Source: Manihot esculenta (taxonomy: Eukaryota; Streptophyta; Magnoliopsida; Malpighiales; Euphorbiaceae). From it: a DNA stretch of 64,000 nt. A program made the position numbers and the translations under genes. Of the stretch, positions 1 through 10,427 are shown one piece after another (the first letter of the stretch is position 1; each line of letters begins with the position of its first letter). The notes beneath the pieces are model-generated. The model was not told where the DNA came from, made no database searches, and was given only the letters and a program-made list of their open reading frames with translations. The DNA lies in NCBI RefSeq assembly GCF_001659605.2, contig NC_035161.2, positions 32,659,691 to 32,723,690 of the forward strand, written 5' to 3'.

Positions 1-768
1 CCACAATAGCTGCTCAACTCAGGTGAGATCCCTTGGGACCTCCACCTCTGGTTCCTCAAGAATCCTACTTGGATCTGACACGAACTTTCATAAAGTGGAA
101 CGTGGAAATCCGAATGGATTCTCCCCCTTATGAATCACCCTTCTCAAAGGAAACACCTCAAGCAATACCTCAACCTCCTCCTGAAACTCCTCCTGCTTCC
201 ACTGCGCTACTCTGATCTTCTCTTCTGATCCGCAAGGATCCATCCTTCTTTTCCACAAAAACCGGCACTAGAACACCCCAAGGAGAGTGACTAGGTCGGA
301 TGAAACTCTCATCTACTAACTCCTGCAGTTGCTCCTCCAACTCAAAACTCTGCAGGTGCCAACCTGTAGGGAAGGATAGAAATGGTTCTGGGTCCAGACA
401 CCACTCCTATTCCAAGCTCTAACTCCCTAACAGATGGTAAGCCTGACAGCTCGTCTAGGCAGACATCTAAGAACTCTCTAACTACTACTATCACTGAGGC
501 TGGTTCCCGACCCAATTACTAATTCTCCAGCAAGAACTAGAACCCTCTGACAACCCCTCCTACGCACCCTATGAGCCTGACAGGCTGACATCAAACTTCT
601 AGGCAACCTACACTGTCCCCTCAAAAGACTACCTCTGACCCATCCTGTCCTCTGAACCTGGCCACCTAGTCTCTACGGACCAAGGTAGCACCACAAGTAG
701 AAACCCAATCCATTCTGAGAGTGACGTCTGAACATTCAAGTCCAAGACCTCAAAATCGGGTGGATGGA
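1..768 (-). pseudogene. Element B, left internal part: decayed Ty3/Tekay pol
   Basis: Read on the minus strand, this stretch matches parts of the pol of element A out of full order. Positions about 768-440 match the end of the protease region, about 440-240 match the start of reverse transcriptase, and about 235-1 match the integrase C-terminus and the region before the chromodomain. Most of reverse transcriptase, RNase H and integrase is missing between the last two parts, so this is an internally deleted copy. Stops and indels interrupt every frame. The sequence resumes at 9448 after the insertion of element A, which shares its 5-bp target duplication. The 3' LTR should lie left of the window. 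Confidence 0.8.
764..768. repeat. Target site duplication of element A, left copy
   Basis: ATGGA lies directly before the first base (TG) of the 5' LTR. The same five bases follow the last base (CA) of the 3' LTR at 9448-9452. A 5-bp duplication is usual for Ty3 integrases. Confidence 0.9.
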
Positions 769-947
769 TGTAATACCCGGCTCGAGTCCGGCATCGGAAT
801 TCCTGTAGTCCGATGGAATCTCGGGTGTCGGAACCCTCGAGAAGGGTAAGACATATGTTTTCCAAAGTATTTTCACTTGTTTTCATGTTTTGAATTGTTA
901 AAAGCATTGAGTTTTGAAAGAAAAGTAACAAGGGAGAAATGCAAAGG

Positions 948-1016
948 TTCGGCCGCCGAAGGTAACTTTCGGCCGCCGAACATTGCATGGTTGCGGCTTC
1001 ACGTTCGGCTGCCGAA
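948..1016 (+). promoter_or_regulatory. TATA-proximal cluster of near-palindromic 13-mers
   Basis: TTCGGCCGCCGAA occurs at 948-960 and 968-980, with a one-base variant at 1004-1016. All lie just upstream of the TATA box at 1036. The 13-mer is its own reverse complement except for the middle base, and it contains GCCGCC, the core of the plant GCC box bound by AP2/ERF factors. Regulatory function is inferred. The same cluster is repeated in the 3' LTR at offset 6522. Confidence 0.65.
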
Positions 1017-1035
1017 GGTGGTCTGGCCAGCCACC

Positions 1036-1043
1036 TATAAAAG
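1036..1043 (+). promoter_or_regulatory. TATA box of element A 5' LTR
   Basis: TATAAAAG lies in a GC-rich context, 20 bp after the last proximal 13-mer. This is a canonical position for the U3/R promoter. The same box is conserved in the LTRs of elements B and C. Confidence 0.8.
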
Positions 1044-1571
1044 GGCCAAGGGTCGGTGGAAGGAGGTTATTTCTCCTCCACTTGCAGCCAGAGGTGAGTT
1101 TCAGCCTCTCCTACGTTGACTTTCATGTTTTCCATGATTTTCATCAAATCTTTCAAGAGTTTTAAGAGTTTTGGTGATTTATGAAGGTTTTGAGCAAAAG
1201 AACCAAGGTTTGAAGCTTGGAGCTTTGGAAGAGCTTTTCTTCATATCTCCACGTTAGGATCCTTCATCCTCAAGTTCTTGAAGAGGTAAGTGAAGATCCT
1301 GAGCTTCTTTGATGAGTTTGAAAGGTTTTATGAAGTTTGTATGGGTAGTATGCATGTGTAGGTTTAGGTGAGGTTTTTGGTGATTTGTGGTGTTCCAGCA
1401 GGTTTAAGTGTTATGTGCTATGTTTGTTTGGGGTTTTAGGATAGTTTTAGACCCCTTTGTCCATATATATGTGTAGATGCTAGTTGGGAGTAGTTGCTAT
1501 GCATGTTTGTAGGTTTTTGGGCAAAGTTTGCATGAAACAGAGCAGGGTTCTGTCCTTCGGGCAAAACCAGG

Positions 1572-1805
1572 TTCGGCCGCCGAAGGAAGGTTCGGCCGCC
1601 GAACCCTTTGTGGAGGCAGTTCGGCTGCCAAAGGTTGCCCCCGAAAGCTAGGCTTTCGGTTTAGCAAGGGACTTTCGGCCTCCGAAAAAGGGAGTTCGGC
1701 CGCCGAAAGTGTGTGAGTTTCGTCTCTGGACGAGACCTTCGGCCGCCGAAGGTGCCGCCGAACATGCATGAGTTTCGTCTCTGGAGTGGGGTTTCGGCCG
1801 CCGAA
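1572..1805 (+). repeat. Distal cluster of 13-mer motifs within the 5' LTR
   Basis: Seven copies or one-base variants of TTCGGCCGCCGAA start at 1572, 1591, 1620, 1674, 1695, 1738 and 1793. They are mixed with two copies of GAGTTTCGTCTCTGG (about 1708 and 1769) and with half motifs. The cluster lies about 530-770 bp downstream of the TATA box, so it is probably transcribed. The equivalent in the 3' LTR is 8094-8327. Elements C and E have the same cluster in reverse orientation; element B lacks it. Confidence 0.75.
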
Positions 1806-2226
1806 CCTGCCGCCGAAAGTGCCCTGTCCAGCTTTCTTTTGCATGTTTTATGTGATGGTTTGAGGTTTGTTTAGAGGGGTTTTGGGGAGTTTCGTAGAGA
1901 TGTTCTTGAGTGAGTTTAGTCCCTCATTTGAGTCCACCTGTGTAGGTACGGACCAGAGGAATCAGGGAGGTCAGCAGTGAGTCCAGTGTCAGAACCTGCA
2001 GAGTCAGTTCAGAGATAACTAAAGGTGAGTGGAAATTAACTTAATGTTTTAATATGAGAACTGAATATTTTATCATGCTTCATGCATCATGAATATGCTA
2101 TAGGGTGAGTGCATTAGTGTACACAAAGATGATGCATTGCATTTATCCTTGTACTTGGCATTGCTCCTTGTACATTGCTTATGTGAGACGGCACGGACTT
2201 CGTGAGGATTCATTAGCCCTCAGAGG

Positions 2227-2303
2227 AAAGACCTGGAACAGCCTTACGAGGACCAGGCACATATATAAAGACCTGGAACAGCCCTACGGGGACCAGGCAC
2301 ATG
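2227..2303 (+). repeat. 40-bp tandem pair in element A LTR
   Basis: Two copies of a 40-bp unit begin AAAGACCTGGAACAGCC at 2227 and 2267, with a few differences. They are repeated at 8749-8825 in the 3' LTR. Elements C and E carry unrelated mini-repeats at the corresponding LTR position. Confidence 0.85.
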
Positions 2304-2908
2304 GTACTTAGGTACCCCAGATGAGATAGAGGGAGTTTTGATCCGTCCGGCCGAGGTTATGTGATTATGTGTTGCATTCCATGAGAGCATGTTTTATCAC
2401 CTATATTTGCCTATTCTACTCACTGGGCTAGTGTAGCTCATCCCTCTCCCCTAACTTCAGTTGTGCAGGTTCAGAGGTCAGAGAGAACTCAGCAGGGTAC
2501 AGAAAGAGTACAGAGTTTTGTAATAGCTAGTGTGGACATGTATTTGTACAGAGATAATGTATATGTACCGTGTATAGAATGGTGCTTGATTTATAAGACT
2601 TGTAATCCCTTTGTGGAGTCACATGATCAGTTTATATATGTTTCTTTATTGTTGTATGTTTATGAGCAAAACCAGGCTTAACATTATGAGTTTGATCCGC
2701 CTAGGGCCATGAGGAGCTCTAGTAGGGATTCGTAGCACAGAGAGAGTGCATGCACAGGTTAAGCCTTGGAGTGAAGACAAATTTTATGTTTTTATAGCAT
2801 ATGTATGATCATGTATGGGAGTTCACAGGTCTACAGACAGGATAGCAGTTAGATGCTCCGAAATTCAATACAGGAGATGATCCCTTTGAGTATCTCAGTG
2901 CAGTTAGA

Positions 2909-5900
2909 ATGATAACAAGTGAGTTGGGAGCAGATGATGGTAGAGCCATTGAGATGGCAGGGTTCACGTTAAAGTGTAAGAAAGCTAGAGAATGGTTCAA
3001 GAACTATGTGGACCCGAGACTTGAGAGTATGACATGGGAAGAGTTCGCCAACGAATTTGCTGGATGGGCTTTTCCTGACAGTTCCAGGGAACTAAAGGTT
3101 GTGGAGTTTGAGCAGTTGCGACAGACGGAGGAGATGAGCGTTGATGACTATACAGATAAGTTCCTGGAATTGTTGCCATATGTCGGTCAGGCATATGATA
3201 CAGATCAGAAGAAGGCAAAGAGATATGCCACAAGGCTTCATCCCAGGTATTTCTCTTTGATTCTTCATGCGGAGAAGGAAAGTTTCCACTCTATTGTGGA
3301 TGCTGCTAGAAAGATGGAGGCCAGTGCCATAAGTCAAGGTGTAGTCAAGGCACAGTCTTCTGGTGTTAAACCAGGTTCCTCCTCACAGGGTACAGCAAGT
3401 GCAAGTAAGAAGAGATGGGAGAAATTCAGAGGAAAGAGAGGCAAGTTCTGGAACAGGCTTAAGTCGGGTCTGGGAATGAGTAGTGGCTCCAGTTATGGCG
3501 CAGATTTTCCAGTGTGCAAGAGGTGTGGCAAACAGCATAGAGGAGCTTGTCAGTTGGGATCCACAGCCTGCTATAGATGTGGGCAGGAGGGACATTATGC
3601 ACGAGAATGTCCTCAGGCGACGTTAGTTGCACCATCCCAGCAGATGAGTACGGGCAGTGTAGTACAGCCAGTAGCTTCAGCCATACCACCAAGCAGTGGC
3701 AGAGGAAGAGGAAGAGGGGTAGCCTCTTCATCAGGGATGGGTTCCCGAGGTGCAGGTCCGTCAGCCCCAGCACGGATTTTCACCCTGACTCAGCAGGAGG
3801 CAGACACGTCGAACACGGTGGTGTCAGGTAATCTCATCATTGGGTGTTCTGAGGTGTATGCTTTAATGGACCCCGGTGCTTCTCACTCTTTCATTTCTTC
3901 TAGAGCTGCAGAGAGGTTGGGTCTGATGGTGTCTGAGTTAGAGTGTCCTCTATGGGTCAGTGGACCCAAATGTGATCCATCTTTGGCAGAGTCAGTCTGT
4001 CGGTTCAGTCCAGTGTGCATAGAGGGTAGATACCTTCCAGCTGACCTGGTGGTTCTAGAGTTGACAGATTTTGATGTCATTCTAGGGATGGACTGGTTAT
4101 CTACGTATGATGCTACCCTGAACTGTAGAGACAAAGTAGTCAGTGTCAGAGACCAGGATGGGTCAGAGTGTGTCTTCAGAGGAGACAGGAGAGGGACACC
4201 TAGGGGTTTGATATCAGCCCTCCAGGCTCGTAGGATGTTAAGGAAGGGGTGTCAGGGGTTCCTAGCTTATGTGAGAGAGCTAGACAGTCAGGTTAGGGAA
4301 CCATCCTCAGTACCAGTTGTTCGAGACTTCCCAGATTTGTTTCCTGAAGAGCTTCCAGGACTACCACCGGATAGGGAAATAGAGTTCGAGATTGAGTTGA
4401 TGCCCAATGCTAGACCGATCTCTATTCCTCCCTACAGGATGGCACCAGCAGAGTTGCGAGAGTTGAAAGAGCAGTTACAGGATTTGGTAGCTAAGGGTTT
4501 CATCCGCCCGAGTACCTCACCCTGGGGTGCTCCAGTATTATTTGTCAGAAAGAAGGATGGACCTCTTAGACTTTGTGTCGACTACAGACAGTTGAACAAA
4601 GTCACTATCAAAAACAAGTATCCTTTACCCAGGATCGATGATCTATTCGACCAACTGGCAGGAGCAGGTTGTTTTTCGAAAATAGATCTGAGATCCGGAT
4701 ACCACCAGTTGAAGATCAGGGAAGGAGATGTATCCAAGACTGCTTTCAGAACCAGATATGGGCATTATGAGTTCCTTGTGATGCCGTTCGGGTTGACTAA
4801 CGCCCCTGCAGCATTCATGGATCTCATGAACAGGGTTTTCAGGGAGTACTTGGATCGTTTTGTGATCGTCTTTATTGATGATATCTTGGTGTACTCCAGG
4901 AATGCAGAGGAGCATGCCCAGCATCTGCGGATAGTGCTGCAAACCTTGAGAGAGCATAGCTTGTATGCTAAGTTCTCCAAGTGCGAGTTCTGGCTAAGGA
5001 GCATTTCCTTTTTGGGACATGTTGTATCAGAGGAAGGTATAGCAGTAGATCCCAAAAAGGTAGAGGCCGTAGCCAACTGGCCTACACCCACAACAGTGAC
5101 AGAGATCAAGAGTTTTCTGGGTTTGGCAGGCTACTATCGGAGGTTTGTTCAGGACTTTTCGAAGATAGCTGCTCCTATGACCAGACTGACCAGAAAGAAT
5201 CAGAAGTTTGTGTGGTCAGAGGAATGTGAGAAAAGTTTTGCAGAGTTGAAGAGACGGTTAACTTCAGCACCGGTGTTAGCGCTGCCGATCAGTGATGAAG
5301 ATTTCACAGTGTTCTGTGATGCATCCCGAGTGGGATTAGGTTGTGTGTTGATGCAGAATGACAAAGTGATAGCTTATGCTTCTAGACAGCTGAAGAAGCA
5401 CGAGCTGAATTATCCGACACACGATCTGGAGATGGCAGCTGTTATCTTTGCACTTAAGATGTGGAGGCATTACCTCTATGGGGTAAAATGTGAGATCTAT
5501 ACGGATCATAAGAGCCTGCAGCACATCTTAAGTCAGAGAGAGTTAAACTTGAGGCAGAGACGGTGGGTAGAATTGCTCAGTGATTATGATTGTAAGATCC
5601 AGTATCATCCGGGTAAGGCTAATGTTGTAGCTGATGCCTTAAGCCGAAAGTCACTTGGCAGTTTATCCCACATTGCAGTAGAGAGAAGACCGGTGGTGAA
5701 GGAGTTCTACAAGCTCGTGGAAGAAGGGTTACAATTGCAGTTATCTGGTACAGGTGCTTTGCTCGCACAGATGAGAGTGACACCAGTGTTTCTAGAGCAA
5801 GTGGCTCTGAAACAACACGAAGACCCCGAGTTAGTGAAGATTGCCAGGACTGTTCAGTCGGGCAACAGTACAGAGTTCAGATTTGATAGTGAGGGGCTTC

Positions 5901-7213
5901 TTCGGCACGGTAAGAGGTTATGTGTACCAGATGATAGCAGTTTGAAGGCAGACATTATGAGGGAAGCTCATAATGCGCGGTATAGTATTCACCCGGGAGC
6001 CACCAAGATGTATCAAGATCTGAGAAAGGTGTATTGGTGGCCAGCAATGAAGAGAGAAGTGGCACAGTTCGTGTCAGCCTGCGAGACATGTCAAAGGGTG
6101 AAGCTAGAGCACCAGAAGCCGGCTGGCATGCTTAACCCACTGCCGATTCCAGAATGGAAATGGGAGAACCTAGCTATGGATTTTGTAGTGGGCTTACCGG
6201 CGACGTCTAACAGACTAGACTCCATATGGGTGATTGTGGATAGACTCACTAAATCTGCTCACTTCATTCCAATTAGGAGTAACTACTCTGTGGACAAGTT
6301 GGCGCAGGTGTATGTAGACGAGATAGTAAGGTTGCATGGAGTTCCAGTGTCGATAGTATCAGATCGAGGACCTCAGTTCACCTCCAGGTTTTGGCGGAGT
6401 CTGCAAACTGAAATGGGCACAAGATTGGATTTCAGCACTGCTTTCCATCCACAGACAGACGGTCAGTCAGAGAGGACCATCCAGACCATTGAAGATATGC
6501 TGAGAATGTGTGTGTTAGACTTTGGCGGTTCTTGGAGGCAGCATCTACCTCTGGTGGAGTTTGCCTACAATAACAGCCATCATGCTAGCATAGGGATGGC
6601 CCCTTATGAAGCTCTATATGGGAGGAAGTGCCAAACACCTGTTTGCTGGGAAGAGGTAGGAGAGAAAACTCTTGCAGGGCCAGAGTTAGTTGAGATAACC
6701 AGCAAGTTAGTGCCTATCATTAGAGAGAGGATCAGAACAGCTGTAAGCAGACAGAAAAGCTATGCAGATATCCGTAGGAAGCAGATAGAGTTCCAGGAGG
6801 GGGATATGGTATTGCTCAAGGTGTCTCCGATGAAGGGAGTGGTTCGGTTTGGAAAAAAGGGTAAACTGGCCCCACGGTACATTGGTCCCTTTGAGATCTT
6901 GCAGAAGATCGGGCCTGTATCGTATAAGCTAGATTTACCGGCTTCTATGGAACGAATTCACCCGGTATTCCATGTTTCTATGTTGCGAAAGTTTGTGTCA
7001 GATCCAAAGAAGGTTCTTAGTGAGCCTGAGGTGGAAATCTTAAGTGATCTCACCTATGTAGAGCAGCCAGTGCGGATCCTTGACACCCAGATCAGAAAGC
7101 TGAGAAACAAGGAGATACCAATGGTGAAAGTTTTGTGGAACCACCACAACCTAGAAGAGTGCACTTGGGAGACTCGGGAGTCCATGCTCCAGCAATACCC
7201 ATATCTGTTTTAA
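2909..7213 (+). CDS. Element A gag-pol polyprotein (gag N-terminus missing)
   Basis: One uninterrupted frame encodes a 1434-residue Ty3 polyprotein. It is open from 2846, but the original start has been deleted, so 2909 is only the first ATG. Order by residue: the end of the gag capsid domain (1-145); a cysteine-rich CKRCG segment (203) and a CCHC zinc knuckle (221-234); protease with DPG at 321-323, a variant known in plant Ty3 elements; reverse transcriptase with FIDD at 655-658; RNase H with Asp804; and an integrase with an HHCC zinc finger and the catalytic triad Asp1091, Asp1152 and Glu1188 (D-x35-E). A chromodomain-like tail occupies about 1385-1434. Integrase would insert the cDNA, and the chromodomain probably guides it to heterochromatin. 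The lack of stops fits the near-identical LTRs. Loss of the primer site and gag start suggests it cannot move alone. Confidence 0.95.
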   Translation: MITSELGADDGRAIEMAGFTLKCKKAREWFKNYVDPRLESMTWEEFANEFAGWAFPDSSRELKVVEFEQLRQTEEMSVDDYTDKFLELLPYVGQAYDTDQKKAKRYATRLHPRYFSLILHAEKESFHSIVDAARKMEASAISQGVVKAQSSGVKPGSSSQGTASASKKRWEKFRGKRGKFWNRLKSGLGMSSGSSYGADFPVCKRCGKQHRGACQLGSTACYRCGQEGHYARECPQATLVAPSQQMSTGSVVQPVASAIPPSSGRGRGRGVASSSGMGSRGAGPSAPARIFTLTQQEADTSNTVVSGNLIIGCSEVYALMDPGASHSFISSRAAERLGLMVSELECPLWVSGPKCDPSLAESVCRFSPVCIEGRYLPADLVVLELTDFDVILGMDWLSTYDATLNCRDKVVSVRDQDGSECVFRGDRRGTPRGLISALQARRMLRKGCQGFLAYVRELDSQVREPSSVPVVRDFPDLFPEELPGLPPDREIEFEIELMPNARPISIPPYRMAPAELRELKEQLQDLVAKGFIRPSTSPWGAPVLFVRKKDGPLRLCVDYRQLNKVTIKNKYPLPRIDDLFDQLAGAGCFSKIDLRSGYHQLKIREGDVSKTAFRTRYGHYEFLVMPFGLTNAPAAFMDLMNRVFREYLDRFVIVFIDDILVYSRNAEEHAQHLRIVLQTLREHSLYAKFSKCEFWLRSISFLGHVVSEEGIAVDPKKVEAVANWPTPTTVTEIKSFLGLAGYYRRFVQDFSKIAAPMTRLTRKNQKFVWSEECEKSFAELKRRLTSAPVLALPISDEDFTVFCDASRVGLGCVLMQNDKVIAYASRQLKKHELNYPTHDLEMAAVIFALKMWRHYLYGVKCEIYTDHKSLQHILSQRELNLRQRRWVELLSDYDCKIQYHPGKANVVADALSRKSLGSLSHIAVERRPVVKEFYKLVEEGLQLQLSGTGALLAQMRVTPVFLEQVALKQHEDPELVKIARTVQSGNSTEFRFDSEGLLRHGKRLCVPDDSSLKADIMREAHNARYSIHPGATKMYQDLRKVYWWPAMKREVAQFVSACETCQRVKLEHQKPAGMLNPLPIPEWKWENLAMDFVVGLPATSNRLDSIWVIVDRLTKSAHFIPIRSNYSVDKLAQVYVDEIVRLHGVPVSIVSDRGPQFTSRFWRSLQTEMGTRLDFSTAFHPQTDGQSERTIQTIEDMLRMCVLDFGGSWRQHLPLVEFAYNNSHHASIGMAPYEALYGRKCQTPVCWEEVGEKTLAGPELVEITSKLVPIIRERIRTAVSRQKSYADIRRKQIEFQEGDMVLLKVSPMKGVVRFGKKGKLAPRYIGPFEILQKIGPVSYKLDLPASMERIHPVFHVSMLRKFVSDPKKVLSEPEVEILSDLTYVEQPVRILDTQIRKLRNKEIPMVKVLWNHHNLEECTWETRESMLQQYPYLF

Positions 7214-7277
7214 GGTTAGTTTTCCCCTTTTCTATGTGTTTATGTTATGTTAGGGACATTCGGGGACGAATGTTCTT

Positions 7278-7290
7278 AAGGGGGGGAGAA
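7278..7290 (+). other. Polypurine tract of element A
   Basis: AAGGGGGGGAGAA directly abuts the 3' LTR, as expected for the primer of plus-strand DNA synthesis. The tracts of C (56796-56811) and E (62109-62124) are the reverse complement of nearly the same sequence. Confidence 0.9.
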
Positions 7291-9447
7291 TGTAATACCC
7301 GGCTCGAGTCCGGCATCGGAATTCCTGTAGTCCGATGGAATCTCGGGTGTCGGAACCCTCGAGAAGGGTAAGACATATGTTTTCCAAAGTATTTTCACTT
7401 GTTTTCATGTTTTGAATTGTTAAAAGCATTGAGTTTTGAAAGAAAAGTAACAAGGGAGAAATGCAAAGGTTCGGCCGCCGAAGGTAACTTTCGGCCGCCG
7501 AACATTGCATGGTTGCGGCTTCACGTTCGGCTGCCGAAGGTGGTCTGGCCAGCCACCTATAAAAGGGCCAAGGGTCGGTGGAAGGAGGTTATTTCTCCTC
7601 CACTTGCAGCCAGAGGTGAGTTTCAGCCTCTCCTACGTTGACTTTCATGTTTTCCATGATTTTCATCAAATCTTTCAAGAGTTTTAAGAGTTTTGGTGAT
7701 TTATGAAGGTTTTGAGCAAAAGAACCAAGGTTTGAAGCTTGGAGCTTTGGAAGAGCTTTTCTTCATATCTCCACGTTAGGATCCTTCATCCTCAAGTTGT
7801 GTAAGAGGTAAGTGAAGATCCTGAGCTTCTTTGTTGATTTTGAAAGGTTTTATGAAGTTTGTATGGGTAGTTTGCATGTTTAGGTTTAGGTGAGGTTTTT
7901 GGTGATTTGTGGTGTTCTAGCATGATTAAGTGTTATGTGCTATGTTTGTTTGGGGTTTTAGGGTAGTTTTAGACCCCTTTGTGCGCATATATGTGTATAT
8001 GCTAGTTGGGAGTAGTTGCTATGCATGTTTGTAGGTTTTTGGGCAAAGTTTGCATGAAACAGAGCAGGGTTCTGTCCTTCGGGCAAAACCAGGTTCGGCC
8101 GCCGAAGGAAGGTTCGGCCGCCGAACCCTTTGTGGAGGCAGTTCGGCTGCCAAAGGTTGCCCCCGAAAGCTAGGCTTTCGGTTTAGCAAGGGACTTTCGG
8201 CCGCCGAAAAAGGGAGTTCGGCCGCCGAAAGTGTGTGAGTTTCGTCTCTGGACGAGACCTTCGGCCGCCGAAGGTGCCGCCGAACATGCATGAGTTTCGT
8301 CTCTGGAGTGGGGTTTCGGCCGCCGAACCTGCCGCCGAAAGTGCCCTGTCCAGCTTTCTTTTGCATGTTTTATGTGATGGTTTGAGGTTTGTTTAGAGGG
8401 GTTTTGGGGAGTTTCGTAGAGATGTTCTTGAGTGAGTTTAGTCCCTCATTTGAGTCCACCTGTGTAGGTACGGACCAGAGGAATCAGGGAGGTCAGCAGT
8501 GAGTCCAGTGTCAGAACCTGCAGAGTCAGTTCAGAGATAACTAAAGGTGAGTGGAAATTAACTTAATGTTTTAATATGAGAACTGAATATTTTATCATGC
8601 TTCATGCATCATGAATATGCTATAGGGTGAGTGCATTAGTGTACACAAAGATGATGCATTGCATTTATCCTTGTACTTGGCATTGCTCCTTGTACATTGC
8701 TTATGTGAGACGGCACGGACTTCGTGAGGATTCATTAGCCCTCAGAGGAAAGACCTGGAACAGCCTTACGAGGACCAGGCACATATATAAAGACCTGGAA
8801 CAGCCCTACGGGGACCAGGCACATGGTACTTAGGTACCCCAGATGAGATAGAGGGAGTTTTGATCCGTCCGGCCGAGGTTATGTGATTATGTGTTGCATT
8901 CCATGAGAGCATGTTTTATCACCTATATTTGCCTATTCTACTCACTGGGCTAGTGTAGCTCATCCCTCTCCCCTAACTTCAGTTGTGCAGGTTCAGAGGT
9001 CAGAGAGAACTCAGCAGGGTACAGAAAGAGTACAGAGTTTTGTAATAGCTAGTGTGGACATGTATTTGTACAGAGATAATGTATATGTACCGTGTATAGA
9101 ATGGTGCTTGATTTATAAGACTTGTAATCCCTTTGTGGAGTCACATGATCAGTTTATATATGTTTCTTTATTGTTGTATGTTTATGAGCAAAACCAGGCT
9201 TAACATTATGAGTTTGATCCGCCTAGGGCCATGAGGAGCTCTAGTAGGGATTCGTAGCACAGAGAGAGTGCATGCACAGGTTAAGCCTTGGAGTGAAGAC
9301 AAATTTTATGTTTTTACAGCATATGTATGATCATGTATGGGACTTCACAGGTATACAGACAGGATAGCAGGCTTACTACGGGTCCCGGCGACCTTAAGTC
9401 GATCTGGATCCTAGTGCCGGTGGCAGTTCGGTTTCCGGGCTGTTACA
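7291..9447 (+). repeat. Element A 3' LTR, full length
   Basis: This is a 2157-bp LTR from TGTAATACCC to GGGCTGTTACA, followed by the ATGGA duplication. The TATA box is at 7558-7565 and the 13-mer clusters at 7470-7538 and 8094-8327. Its last 77 bp, absent from the 5' LTR, hold the block best conserved among elements A, B, C and E (GGATCCTAG/CTAGGATCC and CTTAAG context). Confidence 0.95.
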
Positions 9448-9632
9448 ATGGATTCTACCCTCAGTTGACACCTGAACTGAACCGGCAGACTGACTCTGCC
9501 TCAGATGGATCACACTTGGGTCCACTAACCCTGAGAGAACACTCTAGCCTAGAAGTTATCAACCCAACCCCTCGACGACTCTTTAGAGTAACTAAGGAAA
9601 GAGAAACACCAAGGTTCACAAAAGCATGCACA
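9448..9632 (-). pseudogene. Element B protease remnant
   Basis: The reverse complement matches the protease region of element A around its nucleotides 3830-4030, including the stretch before [10 protein letters not shown]. Frames are broken. It continues the sequence interrupted at 768. The first five bases are the right-hand ATGGA duplication. Confidence 0.75.
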
Positions 9633-10427
9633 TCAGAACATTAAAGTGAGCGTACCTGACACCACCGTGTTCGATGTGTCTGCCTTCTGCTGAGTCTGGA
9701 CGAAGATCCGAGCCGGAGCTGACGGACCTCCTCTAAGGGAACCTGCTGAAGAAGAGGCTGCCCCTCTCCCTCTGCCTCGACCACTTGCCTGAAACATGGT
9801 TTGAGCTGCTGGCTGAGTCGCTCCACCTGAAGCTGCCCGTTGAGACTGAGCTGACCGGAGCTTATTGGGACACTCACGTGCCATGTGCCCCTCCTGTCTG
9901 CATCTAAAACACACTGTCGTCCCAGCCAGACAAACTCCCTGGTGTGCCTTACCACACCTCCTGCAACGAGTTGCACCCGAACCAGAGCTCGAACCACCAA
10001 AACCCAGACTGGCCTTCAAATTCTGCCAAAACTTCTTCTGCGACTTCCTGAGACCTCTCTTCCATTTCTTACCTCTCGTGGCAGCTGTACTCAGAGTGGA
10101 GGGATCAATCCCTCCTGAACCCGAGATTCTAGAATCCTGGGTCTGAGCATCTTCCTGGGAATCTCCCATACCTTCTCCAAACATAGCCACATCCAAACTC
10201 ATATCTCTCCTCTGAACATCCATCTCAAGCTCTCTCATACTAGCTGACATCCTCCTTAGATCCATACCTTCTCTGCTTGCATCAAAAGACCTCCTAGGGT
10301 CCCTTGATGTCCTCCATCTACTGACTCCCCACGACTGCGCTCTCGGCAGGGTAGGGGGAAAGGTGTCCATACCTTCCCTCTCTGACGGAACTCCTGTCGA
10401 TTCCACAGATCGACGAGTACCCCACAT
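9633..10427 (-). CDS. Element B gag, capsid domain missing
   Basis: A 264-residue minus-strand frame starts at ATG 10427 with MWGTRRS. The same M-x-GTRRS start opens the gag fragment of element E, which supports this start. The C-terminal half has the basic KKWKRGLRK segment, a cysteine-rich CRRCGK segment, a CCHC knuckle (CFRCRQEGHMAREC) and an RGRGRG tract, all matching element A gag. The capsid-like domain that element A carries before its zinc knuckle (EYLSAVRM to HAEKESF) is absent, yet the frame stays open. The frame stops where gag-pol fusion would continue. Either it is an in-frame deletion derivative or the deletion happened to preserve the frame. Confidence 0.7.
   Translation of the reverse strand: MWGTRRSVESTGVPSEREGMDTFPPTLPRAQSWGVSRWRTSRDPRRSFDASREGMDLRRMSASMRELEMDVQRRDMSLDVAMFGEGMGDSQEDAQTQDSRISGSGGIDPSTLSTAATRGKKWKRGLRKSQKKFWQNLKASLGFGGSSSGSGATRCRRCGKAHQGVCLAGTTVCFRCRQEGHMARECPNKLRSAQSQRAASGGATQPAAQTMFQASGRGRGRGAASSSAGSLRGGPSAPARIFVQTQQKADTSNTVVSGTLTLMF

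Larger units (their letters stand above)
769..2848 (+). repeat. Element A 5' LTR, 3'-truncated
   Basis: This LTR aligns base for base with 7291-9370 at a constant offset of 6522, starting TGTAATACCCGG. Homology stops after GATAGCAG at 2841-2848, where the full LTR continues for another 77 bp to CA. I counted about 19 differences from the 3' LTR, of which about 15 fall between 1276 and 1466. It contains a TATA box, two clusters of a GCC-box-like 13-mer and a 40-bp tandem pair. Confidence 0.93.
769..9447 (+). mobile_element. Element A: Tekay/Del chromovirus LTR retrotransposon, pol frame open
   Basis: This is a plus-strand LTR retrotransposon of about 8.7 kb, bounded by TG...CA LTRs (769-2848 and 7291-9447) and a matching ATGGA duplication. 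It carries one gag-pol frame and a polypurine tract. The domain order protease, reverse transcriptase, RNase H, integrase and C-terminal chromodomain marks a chromovirus; the sequence style fits the Tekay (Del) clade. The 5' LTR lacks its last roughly 77 bp, and the primer binding site, leader and gag N-terminus are also gone. The copy therefore looks unable to start its own reverse transcription. It sits inside the protease region of element B. Confidence 0.93.

Noticed and set aside
948..1805. Regularly spaced short palindromes resembling a CRISPR array
   Set aside because: Spacing is irregular, spacers are not unique between copies, and the repeats lie inside eukaryotic LTR promoters.
2105..2681. 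Short plus-strand frames inside the element A LTR, repeated at 8627-9203
   Set aside because: Both LTR copies share them only because the LTRs are recent copies. No motif is seen and LTR relatives do not preserve them.
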